Assembly: GCF_002736105.1 (NCBI RefSeq)
Contig: NZ_CP024123.1
Location: 3,092,001-3,156,000, forward strand
Direction: 5' to 3'
DNA length: 64,000 bases
Origin: Solibacillus sp. R5-41
Lineage (GTDB): Bacteria; Bacillota; Bacilli; Bacillales_A; Planococcaceae
A program made the translations under genes and the position numbers. Within the stretch, counting starts at the first letter, position 1; every line of letters starts with the position of its first letter. The notes beneath the pieces were generated by a model. The model saw only the letters and a list, made by a program, of their open reading frames with translations, ran no database searches and was not told where the DNA came from. Positions 18,613 through 27,700 of the stretch are shown piece after piece.

Positions 18613-19338
18613 ATGGTATTTAAAGAATTTGGCGATGGTGAAGAAATATTGCTGTTTCTTCATGGTGGTGGTGTAAGTAGTTGGATGTGGGAGTCACAAA
18701 TTAATTATTTCAATAATTATCATTGTATAGTCCCAGATTTACCCGGCCATGGAGCGAACAGTGATGAACTATTTTCTATGAGTACAACCATAAATAAATT
18801 ATGGACTATACTTGAAGAAGTAGCCCCTAATAAAAATTGGAACATCATTGGATTTTCTCTCGGTTCTCAAATTGCCCTTCAAATGATCAACGAACGGCCA
18901 AATTCTTTCAAACGCGCAATGATTAATAGTGCATTAGTTATTCCACAAAAAACGATGAGCCTATGTATTCCCCTAACAATCTTTGTAACGTATCCATTAA
19001 TCCAGAAAAAAACATTTGCTAAATTACAGGCAAAAACACTTGGAATAAGTGATACATATTTCGAAAAATATTTTATTGACACATGTAATATTAGTCGAGA
19101 AAATTTAATAATGATTTTAAAAGCAAATTTAAATTTTATACTACCGGCTAGCATCACAAATGCTAATACTCAGTTTCTATTCACAATTGGCGAAAAGGAA
19201 AATTGGTTAATGCAGCGGTCGATTAAAACTCTTGCTCGGTTTGGGAGAACCGAAATAGTAGAAGGTGTAGGACATAATGCGCCACTAGAAAATCAAAAAG
19301 TATTCAATCGTTTGCTTGATGATTTACTAAAAAAATGA
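18613..19338 (+). CDS. Alpha/beta-fold hydrolase
   Basis: A 241-residue serine hydrolase of unknown substrate. It has the oxyanion loop LHGGGVSSWMW near residues 16-26, PDLPGHGANS, the nucleophile elbow GFSLGSQ with Ser near residue 82, and the catalytic His in VEGVGHNAPLEN near the C-terminus. There is no signal peptide. ATG follows GATCAGGGGGTTAC. It is monocistronic, ending at a terminator shared with the converging RNase J-like gene. Esterase, lactonase or a similar activity is possible. Confidence 0.85.
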   Translation: MVFKEFGDGEEILLFLHGGGVSSWMWESQINYFNNYHCIVPDLPGHGANSDELFSMSTTINKLWTILEEVAPNKNWNIIGFSLGSQIALQMINERPNSFKRAMINSALVIPQKTMSLCIPLTIFVTYPLIQKKTFAKLQAKTLGISDTYFEKYFIDTCNISRENLIMILKANLNFILPASITNANTQFLFTIGEKENWLMQRSIKTLARFGRTEIVEGVGHNAPLENQKVFNRLLDDLLKK

Positions 19339-19380
19339 CAAACGAAAAAGCCTAATGATAATTAATGAAAAAATTATTAA

Positions 19381-19420
19381 ACCTGTCTTAAAAGTAGATT
19401 TTACGCCTTTCGAGACAGGT
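19381..19420. terminator. Probable bidirectional terminator
   Basis: ACCTGTCT (19381-19388) pairs with AGACAGGT (19413-19420), with further AAAG/CTTT pairing inside. It sits between two converging genes and is followed by CTTTTG on the plus strand. Confidence 0.5.
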
Positions 19421-19443
19421 CTTTTGATGTGAGAAATATTAGG

Positions 19444-21108
19444 CTAAATTTCAATAATTATAGGTAAAATCATTGGTTTTCTCATTGTAAGAGTAAATAC
19501 ATATTGATCAACTACTTTTTTAATTGCTCGCTTCATCGCAAAAGGATTTGCTTCATTAAATTTATTAACTGCTTCTTTAGCAAGTTCATTTATATCATTT
19601 AACATTCCCTCTGACTCTTTTGCGTAAACAAATCCACGAGAAATTGTATCGGGATCAACAATAATTGAACCATCGTATTTACTGATCGTTACGACAATAA
19701 CCAACATCCCATCCTCGGAAAGCTGTTTTCGGTCGCGTAATACAATTTCCCCTACCTCTCCAATACCAATACCATCAACATACGTATCGCCAGCAGGTAT
19801 GCTACGTGTTTGCCTAGCAACAGTACCCGCAATATCAACAACATCTCCATTTTGTAATATAAAGGTATTATAAAACGGTACACCAACCGCCTCAGCTAAT
19901 AAACGGTGTATATGAAGCATTCGATATTCACCATGGATTGGAATAAAATATTTAGGTTTCATTAATGTGAGCATTAGCTTCAAATCCTCTTGATAACCAT
20001 GTCCCGATACATGCATCCCCGTTATGCTGGAACTTCCATAAACAACCTTTGCACCAAGTTGAAATACATTATCTACAATTTTAGAAACATCTTTTTCATT
20101 TCCTGGAATGGGTGAGGCAGCAAAAATTACTGTATCTCCTTGTACAATTTTGACGTCGCGATTATTGCCAGTTGATAGCCGGGAAAGTGCAGCTAGAGGC
20201 TCCCCTTGGCTTCCCGTACATAAAATAACAACACGCTCTGGCGGGATTTGCTTCATATCACGAGCATCAACAAGCATCCAACTAGGAATGTTTAAATAGC
20301 CAAGTTCCATTGCAACGGATGTAACATTCACCATGCTCCGACCAAGCAATACCAATTTTCGATTCGTTTTTTTAGCGGTTTCAACTATTTGCTGAATTCG
20401 ATTGACGTTTGAGGCGAAAGTTGAGATAAAAATCTTCCCTGTCGCTTTTAGAAACTCATCTTCTAAATGTCTAGCTACTAATTTTTCCGATGGTGTCGAC
20501 CCAGGACGTTCTGCATTCGTACTTTCAGATATTAATGCCAAAACGCCTTGCGTACCTATCTCAGCCATTTTATGAATGTCTGATACTTGATCATTTACTG
20601 GTGTTAAGTCAAATTTAAAATCCCCTGTATGAACAACCTTACCTTCAGGTGTATGAAAGACTAATCCTAAGCAGTCCGGAATACTATGACTTGTTTTAAA
20701 AAAAGTAACAGCAATATGTTCAAAATCTATATGGGAATCAGCAGTAATCTCAATTAATTCAGTTTCACGAAGTAATTTATGTTCTTTTAGTTTTAATTCA
20801 ATCAAACCAAGTGTAAAACGAGAAGCATAGATTGGCACATTTAACTTTTTAAGCATGTATGGGATACCACCAATGTGATCCTCATGTCCATGCGTCACAA
20901 TTAAACCTTTAATTTTATCTTTATTTTCCTGTAAATAAGTAAGCTCAGGGATAATTAAATCAACACCCAACAAGCTTTTATCTGCAAATTTTGCACCGCA
21001 GTCAATGATAATAATTTCATTTGAATATTGGATAACATACATATTTTTACCAATTTCATTAATGCCACCTAAGGCAAAAATGGATAACCCATTTTCTGTG
21101 CTTGCCAA
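19444..21108 (-). CDS. RNase J-like ribonuclease (metallo-beta-lactamase / beta-CASP family)
   Basis: RNase J enzymes are 5'-3' exo- and endonucleases central to mRNA decay in Firmicutes. I choose the TTG at 21106-21108 because AGGAGG lies eight bases upstream; the product then has 554 residues, the size of RNase J1, and begins (L)ASTENGLSIFALGG. Metal ligands are present: HGHEDH at 73-78, His141 in TSHSIPD and Asp163 in HTGDFKFD. The beta-CASP domain has FISTFASNVNR and LLGRSM, and the C-terminal domain begins near IHGEYRM. The end, KPMILPIIIEI, is J1-like. It stands alone, so it may be an additional RNase J copy or a relocated rnjA/rnjB. Confidence 0.9.
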   Translation of the reverse strand: MASTENGLSIFALGGINEIGKNMYVIQYSNEIIIIDCGAKFADKSLLGVDLIIPELTYLQENKDKIKGLIVTHGHEDHIGGIPYMLKKLNVPIYASRFTLGLIELKLKEHKLLRETELIEITADSHIDFEHIAVTFFKTSHSIPDCLGLVFHTPEGKVVHTGDFKFDLTPVNDQVSDIHKMAEIGTQGVLALISESTNAERPGSTPSEKLVARHLEDEFLKATGKIFISTFASNVNRIQQIVETAKKTNRKLVLLGRSMVNVTSVAMELGYLNIPSWMLVDARDMKQIPPERVVILCTGSQGEPLAALSRLSTGNNRDVKIVQGDTVIFAASPIPGNEKDVSKIVDNVFQLGAKVVYGSSSITGMHVSGHGYQEDLKLMLTLMKPKYFIPIHGEYRMLHIHRLLAEAVGVPFYNTFILQNGDVVDIAGTVARQTRSIPAGDTYVDGIGIGEVGEIVLRDRKQLSEDGMLVIVVTISKYDGSIIVDPDTISRGFVYAKESEGMLNDINELAKEAVNKFNEANPFAMKRAIKKVVDQYVFTLTMRKPMILPIIIEI

Positions 21109-21283
21109 TACTATTCCCTCCTGCTGTTTCAATGATTGAAAAAAGTCAATTGTTGATTGCTTTAACACATACTAGTATTGCTTTATAAAGGCCGAGATAT
21201 ACGACTATAATCATTTCAGATTCCCAATCCACTATGTACCGATTGATTCGCTTAAATGTTAAGTAATTTTCTTTTTAGCAACA

Positions 21284-21327
21284 CAAAAAAGCACTTCCTC
21301 AGTGGATTTTTACGTCCTGGAAAGTGC
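21284..21327 (-). terminator. Terminator of the yhbH-spoVR transcript
   Basis: GCACTTCC...GGA pairs with TCC...GGAAAGTGC (21291-21327), followed on the minus strand by TTTTTTGTG. Confidence 0.7.
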
Positions 21328-21359
21328 AAATTATTTATTTGGGGTATTTAACCCCCCTC

Positions 21360-22766
21360 TTATTTAAATCTACGAGTACCTTTTTTACCATCAAACATAT
21401 AAATAATCGGTTTTCCTTCTAATACTGTCTCTAAGGAAACAGGGCGACCCCAAAGCTGATAAATATACGGAAGAACATGTTCTAAATAGGTCATATCTAA
21501 TTCCATTCCTTCGTAGCCATGTTTTAAATATAATTCCCCATTTCGCGAATAATCGCCATCTTCTACTACGATATATGGAAATCCTCCGTTTACACGCATG
21601 GAGATTAGTTGGTTTTTTACTTCTTCATGATCCTTATCTGTAATTCGATAATCCTGGCCTTTTTTTGCAAAAACATACAGATCTTCTTCTTTTACTAATT
21701 CCTTCGATAAATAATTTCGAATAAAGGAAACGTCCGATTCAATTTCTCGCACTTCAAATATTTTCTCCCGACCTGCATTTGGTTTCGCACCAAAACGTTT
21801 CATTTCATCCGTCGGGTTATCGTATTTCTTTTCAATATGCTCAAAGATTTTTATCCCTAAATAATAAGGATTAATCGAAGTTCTTGAAGGCTGCACAACA
21901 CCCGCATTTAATTTGGCATATTCAATCGTTTCGGAGGTTGTTAAATTTAATTCTCGCATAATTCGTTGATGCCAGTAAGATGCCCAGCCTTCATTCATAA
22001 TTTTCGTTTCTAATTGCGGCCAGAAATACAGCATTTCTTCACGCAGCATCGTTAAAATATCACGCTGCCAATCTTCTAATTCTCGACTATATTCTTGAAT
22101 AAATAGCAATAAATCTTTTTCTGGTTGTGCGGGGAATTGCTTCTTTTTCGGTCGTGCTGGTTGTGCTAATTGTGGCGATTTTTCTGTTTCCCCCAATTGC
22201 CATAAATCGTCATACGGCGTTTTTATTATACGCACTTCTTCTATTCCATCTTCCTCTGGCGCAGACAGCTTCGGACGCAATATGGAAGGATCGATATGTT
22301 CTTGAATGGCTAATACCGCATCCAAAAACCGTTCCACTTCCTCTTTTCCGTACAAAATTTCATAATTCGCAATCCGCTCAGCTGTTGCGGTCATGCTTTC
22401 GACCATATCTCGTCTCGTATTCGAGAAGCGCACATTGTTTTTAAAGAAATCACAATGGGCTAACACATGCGCGATAATGAGTTTGTTTTGTACTAACGAA
22501 TTTGTATCGAGTAAAAAGGCGTAACAAGGATTAGAATTAATGACAAGCTCATAAATTTGGCTAAGCCCTAAATCATATTGCAGCTTCATTTTGTGAAATT
22601 GTTTCCCAAAACTCCAGTGGGTAAAGCGGGTAGGCATCCCATAAGCACCAAATGTATAAATAATATCAGCCGGACAAATTTCATAGCGCATCGGATAAAA
22701 ATCTAAACCACACCCTACTGCGATTTCCGTAATTTCATCAATTGCTTGGCGAAGCTCTTTTTCCAT
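21360..22766 (-). CDS. spoVR: Stage V sporulation protein R (SpoVR)
   Basis: The 468-residue length equals that of B. subtilis SpoVR, a soluble protein needed for normal spore cortex formation. Family blocks visible include [36 protein letters not shown] and the [19 protein letters not shown] segment. ATG follows GGAGG and lies 12 bases after yhbH, in the order yhbH-spoVR. In many bacteria this trio (prkA/yeaG, yhbH/yeaH, spoVR/ycgB) is clustered, which supports a joint function. The biochemical activity is unknown. Confidence 0.96.
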   Translation of the reverse strand: MEKELRQAIDEITEIAVGCGLDFYPMRYEICPADIIYTFGAYGMPTRFTHWSFGKQFHKMKLQYDLGLSQIYELVINSNPCYAFLLDTNSLVQNKLIIAHVLAHCDFFKNNVRFSNTRRDMVESMTATAERIANYEILYGKEEVERFLDAVLAIQEHIDPSILRPKLSAPEEDGIEEVRIIKTPYDDLWQLGETEKSPQLAQPARPKKKQFPAQPEKDLLLFIQEYSRELEDWQRDILTMLREEMLYFWPQLETKIMNEGWASYWHQRIMRELNLTTSETIEYAKLNAGVVQPSRTSINPYYLGIKIFEHIEKKYDNPTDEMKRFGAKPNAGREKIFEVREIESDVSFIRNYLSKELVKEEDLYVFAKKGQDYRITDKDHEEVKNQLISMRVNGGFPYIVVEDGDYSRNGELYLKHGYEGMELDMTYLEHVLPYIYQLWGRPVSLETVLEGKPIIYMFDGKKGTRRFK

Positions 22767-22778
22767 TCATTAGCCTCC

Positions 22779-23942
22779 TCACAAATCGGCTTCCTGTTTT
22801 TTGAAAATACTCTTCAACGCATCATACACTTCCTGCTTTTTCTTAATAATCGAATAGCGGAATTTCGGGTCGTCTATTTTATTATAAGTAGACATTAACG
22901 TAGAGGAACGGTTCGATTCATTGACCTCACCATAGCCAAACATGCTCGACACCTTCATCAGTTCATGCACTAATTTCAAGCACTTTTCATTGTCAATTGT
23001 TAAATTTTCACCATCCGAAAAATGCACAGGGTAAATATTATAGCGAGCTGGATGATATTTTTGGTCAATTAGCTCTAATGCTTTTATATAAGCAGATGAA
23101 CAGATCGTACCGCCACTTTCTCCCCTTGTAAAAAACTCTTGCTCTGTCACGATTTTCGCAACGGTATGATGCGCAATAAATTCAATCTCAACCGTTTCAT
23201 ACTTCGAACGTAAAAACTTCGTCATCCAGAAGAAAAAGCTTCTTGCACAAGATTTTTCAAAATTCCCCATTGACCCACTAACATCCATCATCGCAAGCAC
23301 GACCGCTTTTGATTCGGGTTTAACGACTTCATCCCACGTTTTAAAACGTAAATCATCATTGTAAATCGGACTAATTGCTGCTTTTCCATGCAATGCATTG
23401 CGTTTAATCGCTGTAATAATCGTTCGTTTTTTATCGACATTTCCCATTAAACCTTTTTTACGGATATCGTTGAATGCAATCTTTTCAGTCGTAATATCCG
23501 CCATTTCTTTTTGCTGTAAATTCGGTAATTCCAACTCCTTAAACAGCATCCCCTGTATTTCTTCAATACTTATTTCAGTTTCAAAATAATCTTGCCCTGG
23601 TTTGTCTCCAGCTTCTTTTCCCTTCCCTGGGCCCGCGCTCTTTCCAGCAGGTTCCCGCGCCACAACATCTCCCACTTGGCTATCTCCTTGCCCTTGACCA
23701 ACATGCTTTGACTTATCATAGTTATAGCGGATTTTATACTCATCTAAAGAACGGATCGGAATTTTAATCACCTTGTCACCATTCGACAAAATGATGCTAT
23801 CATCACTTATTAATTCCGGTAAATTATTTTTAATGGCATCTTTTACTTTTTCATTATGACGTTGCTGATCTTGGTGGCCTTTACGGTGGAGAGACCAATT
23901 TTCCTGTGAGACAACAAAACGATTTTGATCTTGTTCACTCAT
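22779..23942 (-). CDS. yhbH: Sporulation protein YhbH (DUF444, von Willebrand factor A-like)
   Basis: A DUF444 family protein of 387 residues. The C-terminal half contains a VWA-like domain with the MIDAS motif DVSGSMG starting at Asp220. A disordered, glycine- and charge-rich linker lies at about 80-118 ([27 protein letters not shown]). YhbH and its homologue YeaH work with the PrkA/YeaG kinase; B. subtilis yhbH is a sporulation gene. It is followed by spoVR in the same transcript, but separated from prkA by a 494-base gap holding a terminator and a repeat, so here it probably has its own promoter. Confidence 0.94.
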   Translation of the reverse strand: MSEQDQNRFVVSQENWSLHRKGHQDQQRHNEKVKDAIKNNLPELISDDSIILSNGDKVIKIPIRSLDEYKIRYNYDKSKHVGQGQGDSQVGDVVAREPAGKSAGPGKGKEAGDKPGQDYFETEISIEEIQGMLFKELELPNLQQKEMADITTEKIAFNDIRKKGLMGNVDKKRTIITAIKRNALHGKAAISPIYNDDLRFKTWDEVVKPESKAVVLAMMDVSGSMGNFEKSCARSFFFWMTKFLRSKYETVEIEFIAHHTVAKIVTEQEFFTRGESGGTICSSAYIKALELIDQKYHPARYNIYPVHFSDGENLTIDNEKCLKLVHELMKVSSMFGYGEVNESNRSSTLMSTYNKIDDPKFRYSIIKKKQEVYDALKSIFKKQEADL

Positions 23943-24044
23943 TTTATCCTCACCAATCTATCAATTTTTTTTTTCCAAATGTCGGCTAATTTTTAAACAT
24001 GAGTAAGACTATATAAAGAGAAATAAATAATTCCTTCTGTTGAC

Positions 24045-24225
24045 GAAAGATTTTTAATATGGATTCTAATTATGGTGCACTTGTTAGGCTGGCTAAGCAC
24101 ATGAGTCACACAGCTTTTTACTTTGTGCAAGGTCAGCATATATCAGATTATGCATTCTGTAACTTTCTGGATTTGGTACGCCGTTTCCAGTGGAAGGCGG
24201 CGGGTTCATATTTAGACTATTTCCC
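24045..24225 (+). repeat. Modular intergenic repeat, copy E
   Basis: It has ATATGGATTCTAATTATGGT, GCACTTGTTAGGCTGGCTAA, GCACATGAGTCACACAGC and TTTGTGCAAGG, then about 100 bases parallel to copy D, ending in a CCAGTGGAAGGCGGCGGG segment. It separates prkA from yhbH, genes often adjacent elsewhere, so it may have been inserted into the cluster. Confidence 0.75.
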
Positions 24226-24389
24226 AATTAACTTATAGTGTAGTATTGAGCCCAAATTTCTGATAAAATTTCTTTTCCTTAATAAATTATCACTTATTCT
24301 AAAAGGTAATGTTGCAATTCTTAAAACAGCCGATAAAAAATGGCTTTGTCTATACTATGCGATTTTTTTTCGTTTTTGTACTTTATTCA

Positions 24390-24431
24390 AAAAATAAAAA
24401 AGGATATCCAAATTATTTGGATACCCCTTTT
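24390..24431 (-). terminator. Terminator after prkA
   Basis: AAAAGGATATCCAAAT pairs with ATTTGGATACCCCTTTT (24396-24431), and an A-rich run gives a T tract on the minus strand. Confidence 0.8.
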
Positions 24432-24436
24432 GTTCA

Positions 24437-26332
24437 TTAACGGTTCAATAAACTACCTACATAGCGTAATAGTTCATTTGCTGAAGTTGAATTATAGCCA
24501 TGCTCATCAATAAGTGTTGCAACGACTTCATTCATCTTTTTAAGCTGTGCTTCGTCTGGTGTTTTCAATGAAGTCGTAATTTTAACGACATCCTTTAAAT
24601 CCGCAAACAATTTCTTTTGAATAGCCTCGCGCAATGCATCATGCGAGTTATAATCAAAACGTTTTCCATTCCGTGCAAATGCCGATAGTCGAATTAAAAT
24701 TTCCTCACGAAATGCCTTTTTAGCATTTTCAGAAATCCCGACTTGCTCCTCAATTGAGCGCATTAATTTTTCATCAGGATTCATTTCTTCCCCTGTTAAC
24801 TGATCACGGATTTTATTTTTATTGCAATAGGCTTCCACATTATCCAAGTAATTATTTAACATTGTTTTCGCAGATTCTTCATACGAATACACAAACGCTT
24901 TTTGCACTTCATTTTTCGCAATATCATCGTATTCTTTTCTGGCAACCGCAATATAATTCATATATTTTTCTCTATCTTCCTGAGAAATCGAAGCATGCTG
25001 GTCAAGTCCATCCTTCAATGACCGTAAAACATCCAGCGCATTAATTGATGGTACTTCTTTACGAATGATGGCAGAAGACACACGATTTATTACATAACGC
25101 GGGTCAATTCCATGCATTCCTTCGTTTGGATACTCTTTTTTCAGCTCTTCCAAGTCCACTTGATTGTAACCCTCAACACTTTCACCATCATACAAGCGCA
25201 TTTTCTTAAGAAGGTCTACGCCTGCTTTTTTCGGTGTTTCTAATCGAGTCAACACCGAAAAAATCGCTGCAACGCGGAGAGCATGTGGTGCAATATGAAC
25301 ATGTGCCATATCACTATCATTAATCATTTTCTCATAAATTTTTTCCTCTTGGCTGACGATTAAATTATACGGAATTGGCATAACGATAATTCTTGAATGC
25401 AATGCCTCATTTTTCTTATTTGCAATAAATGTACGGTATTCCGTTTCGTTGGTGTGGGCCACGATTAATTCATCCGCACTAATAAGGGCAAATCGACCAG
25501 CTTTAAAGTTCCCTTCTTGCGTTAACGAAAGTAAATTCCACAAAAACTTTTCATCTAATTTCAGCATTTCTTGAAATTCCATCATACCGCGATTCGCTTT
25601 GTTCAACTCACCGTCAAAACGATATGCACGTGGATCAGACTCTGACCCATATTCTGCAATTGTCGAAAAGTCAATACTGCCGGTTAAATCTGCAATATCC
25701 TGTGATTTTGGATCTGAAGGTGTAAACGTACCAATCCCAACTCGGTTATCTTCCGAGAAGAAAATGCGCTCCACTCGAACTTCCTCAATCTGTCCATAAT
25801 ATTCCTGTTCAAGACGCATCACATTTAGTGGTGATAAGCTTCCTTCAACCCTTATCCCATATTCTTCATAAAAGTCTTTGCGCAAATGCTGCGGGATTAA
25901 GTGGAGAGGATCCTCATGCATCGGACACCCTTTAATCGCATAAACTGCGCCTTCTTCTGTTCGTGAATATTGTTCAAGTCCCCGTTTTAATAACGTGACA
26001 ATCGTTGACTTTCCTCCACTAACCGGCCCCATTAATAATAATATTCTTTTGCGAACATCTAGCCTTTTCGCAGCAGGGTGGAAATATTCTTCGACCAACC
26101 GCTCCAATGCTACTTCCAAACCAAAAATTTCTTTTCCAAAAAAGTTGAATAATTTTTGTCCATCTCGTTGTTCAAGCCCGGAGCTTTTAATCATATTGTA
26201 AACGCGTGAATGGGCCGTTTGAGCAACTTCTGGTCTTTCCTTCACAATCCTTAAGTAATCTGCAAAACTACCTTCCCACTTCAGCCTATTTTCTTCTTCT
26301 CGATAATTCCTAATTTTTCTTAAAAATTCGAT
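24437..26332 (-). CDS. prkA: PrkA serine protein kinase, apparent ATC start codon
   Basis: PrkA is an AAA+ ATPase/kinase-like sporulation protein. Walker A GPVSGGKS is at 102-109, and the protein ends STSANELLRYVGSLLNR, as the family does. The first canonical in-frame start (GTG at 26245) leaves 602 residues and removes 29 codons that read I-E-F-L-R-K-I-R-N-Y-R-E-E-E, then NRLKWEGSFADYLRI. These align without gaps to the normal PrkA N-terminus (MDILKKIEKYREEE, then QRLKWEGTFADYL, from memory). With ATC at 26330-26332 the protein has 631 residues, the B. subtilis length, and GGAGGG lies six bases before it. No ATG, GTG or TTG occurs in frame nearby upstream. Confidence 0.9.
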   Translation of the reverse strand: MEFLRKIRNYREEENRLKWEGSFADYLRIVKERPEVAQTAHSRVYNMIKSSGLEQRDGQKLFNFFGKEIFGLEVALERLVEEYFHPAAKRLDVRKRILLLMGPVSGGKSTIVTLLKRGLEQYSRTEEGAVYAIKGCPMHEDPLHLIPQHLRKDFYEEYGIRVEGSLSPLNVMRLEQEYYGQIEEVRVERIFFSEDNRVGIGTFTPSDPKSQDIADLTGSIDFSTIAEYGSESDPRAYRFDGELNKANRGMMEFQEMLKLDEKFLWNLLSLTQEGNFKAGRFALISADELIVAHTNETEYRTFIANKKNEALHSRIIVMPIPYNLIVSQEEKIYEKMINDSDMAHVHIAPHALRVAAIFSVLTRLETPKKAGVDLLKKMRLYDGESVEGYNQVDLEELKKEYPNEGMHGIDPRYVINRVSSAIIRKEVPSINALDVLRSLKDGLDQHASISQEDREKYMNYIAVARKEYDDIAKNEVQKAFVYSYEESAKTMLNNYLDNVEAYCNKNKIRDQLTGEEMNPDEKLMRSIEEQVGISENAKKAFREEILIRLSAFARNGKRFDYNSHDALREAIQKKLFADLKDVVKITTSLKTPDEAQLKKMNEVVATLIDEHGYNSTSANELLRYVGSLLNR

Positions 26333-26565
26333 TGTCTTCCCTCCATCCTGGGCACGGTTTTTACATAATATGAACGGAGGGAAATTATGATACCTAGACT
26401 TTTTTATTATCTGTCATTGTTCTAAAAGTAGTCACCAAATTTTTGAGAACTATTCGGTCTTTAAGCGATCATCATATTTATCTTATTTTTCCATTTCCCC
26501 ACCAAATCCACTACGTTATAATTTTGGTGAAGTTTGGATTCCCGTTTTTTCAAAGGAGAATAATT

Positions 26566-26715
26566 ATGTTGAAAAGGCGTTATTTACATCGAAATGATTG
26601 AAATACAATTATTAAAAGTACTTATAAAGACAACGAAATAAATGATAAAGAATTTGTTGGCTATATTTCACTAATTCAAATGCACAGAATAGGATACCTA
26701 GACTATTATTATTAA
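26566..26715 (+). pseudogene. DUF402-like protein, N-terminal remnant with nonsense codon
   Basis: AAAGGAG precedes an ATG (26566) that reads MLKRRYLHRND, an in-frame TGA at 26599-26601 (where the family has Trp), then NTIIKSTYKDNEINDKEFVG and YISLIQMHRI. This resembles the start of DUF402 proteins (basic start, W-x-x-I-x-x-x-x-Y, G-Y-I-S/T-L). The similarity stops after some 45 codons. The break lies next to GATACCTAGACT (26693-26704), an exact copy of 26389-26400, suggesting a deletion or duplication scar. The rest of 26333-26902 is AT-rich, with no further gene seen. Confidence 0.5.
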
Positions 26716-26902
26716 ATATTGATATGCCTGGCGCTTTTTTTTAGTTAAATAAGGGAAGCTCCAGAAAAAGCTAGTTTATAACGCTAAGAAAAAAAGATTC
26801 ACTAACGTGCTTTGGGAACGTTTTAGCCTACTTTAATTCAATCAAAAGTTGTAAAGTATTTTTCTCCTTTTACCATTAAAATGGAAAGAGGGGGGGATAA
26901 TT

Positions 26903-27313
26903 ATGAAACAGTGGACACAAACATTTCATATTGCACAATTTCGCATTGCGCGACCAACAGATAAATTAAAATTAATAGAACAGTTTTATTGCGAAGGTCT
27001 TGGGCTTACAAAAATCGGAGGGTTCGAAGGGCATCGCGGATACAATGGCATTATGATTGGCTTACCCGATGCGACGTATCATTTAGAATTTACTGAGCAT
27101 GTGGATGGAAGTCCATGCCCTGCACCAACAGATGATAATTTACTCGTTTTTTATATGCCTGATACCACACAAATTCAAGCTGTACAATCTCGACTCGCTA
27201 ATATGGGGTATTTCGAAATTCCACCAGAAAATCCTTATTGGGAAGAAAAAGGTGTGACAATTGCAGACCCCGATGGTTGGCGTATTGTATTAATGAACAC
27301 TGAGGGTATTTAA
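26903..27313 (+). CDS. yycE: VOC (glyoxalase/bleomycin resistance fold) protein, YycE-like
   Basis: A 136-residue vicinal-oxygen-chelate domain. Several blocks match my memory of B. subtilis YycE: FRIARPTDKL, FYCEGLGLTKIG, GLPDATYHLEFTEH, LLVFYMPD, ENPYWEEKGVTIADPDGWRI. Metal-ligand candidates are the His and Glu in YHLEF and the C-terminal region of the fold. GGGGGG precedes the ATG. It is monocistronic, with a terminator. The substrate is unknown. Confidence 0.85.
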   Translation: MKQWTQTFHIAQFRIARPTDKLKLIEQFYCEGLGLTKIGGFEGHRGYNGIMIGLPDATYHLEFTEHVDGSPCPAPTDDNLLVFYMPDTTQIQAVQSRLANMGYFEIPPENPYWEEKGVTIADPDGWRIVLMNTEGI

Positions 27314-27379
27314 AAGACAGTAGAAATATTTATTCAATAAAACGTTCCCAAATCAAAGTTTTGGGGTACACCATTAAGC

Positions 27380-27414
27380 TACGAATGTTGTTAAGCCAAC
27401 GTTCGTGGTTTTTT
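27380..27414 (+). terminator. Terminator after yycE
   Basis: ACGAATGTTG pairs with CAACGTTCGT (27397-27406), followed by GGTTTTTT. Confidence 0.75.
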
Positions 27415-27642
27415 CTCTTAACATCATTTATACATCCTTATATGCAGAATTCCGCAAATTTAGTTAATGCAACTTCTGACGTACGTTTTTCTTACAACGG
27501 TTTTACAATGTTAAAAAAACGATTTTATGCAAGTCTCACTAGAACCCAATATTAAATATCATACGAACACAATAAATCACCTGAATTAAACGCTATTAAA
27601 TCATATGTTTTCATAAATCAGCTTTCCCATAATATAAAAGCA

Positions 27643-27682
27643 AAAAAAGTAAACATCCCCTCAAAAAGGAGATGTTCACTTT
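27643..27682 (-). terminator. Terminator of the tct operon
   Basis: AAAGTAAACATCCCCT pairs with GGAGATGTTCACTTT, with a T run (AAAAAAA complement) on the minus strand, 18 bases after the tctA stop. Between 27415 and 27642 I see nothing. Confidence 0.8.
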
Positions 27683-27700
27683 AATAAATACACGTGCTAC

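Noticed and set aside
26342-26368. The out-of-frame ATG ahead of prkA as a start used with a frameshift
   Set aside because: It has no ribosome-binding site of its own, and the local sequence is not a standard slippery heptamer; the ATC with GGAGGG fits better.
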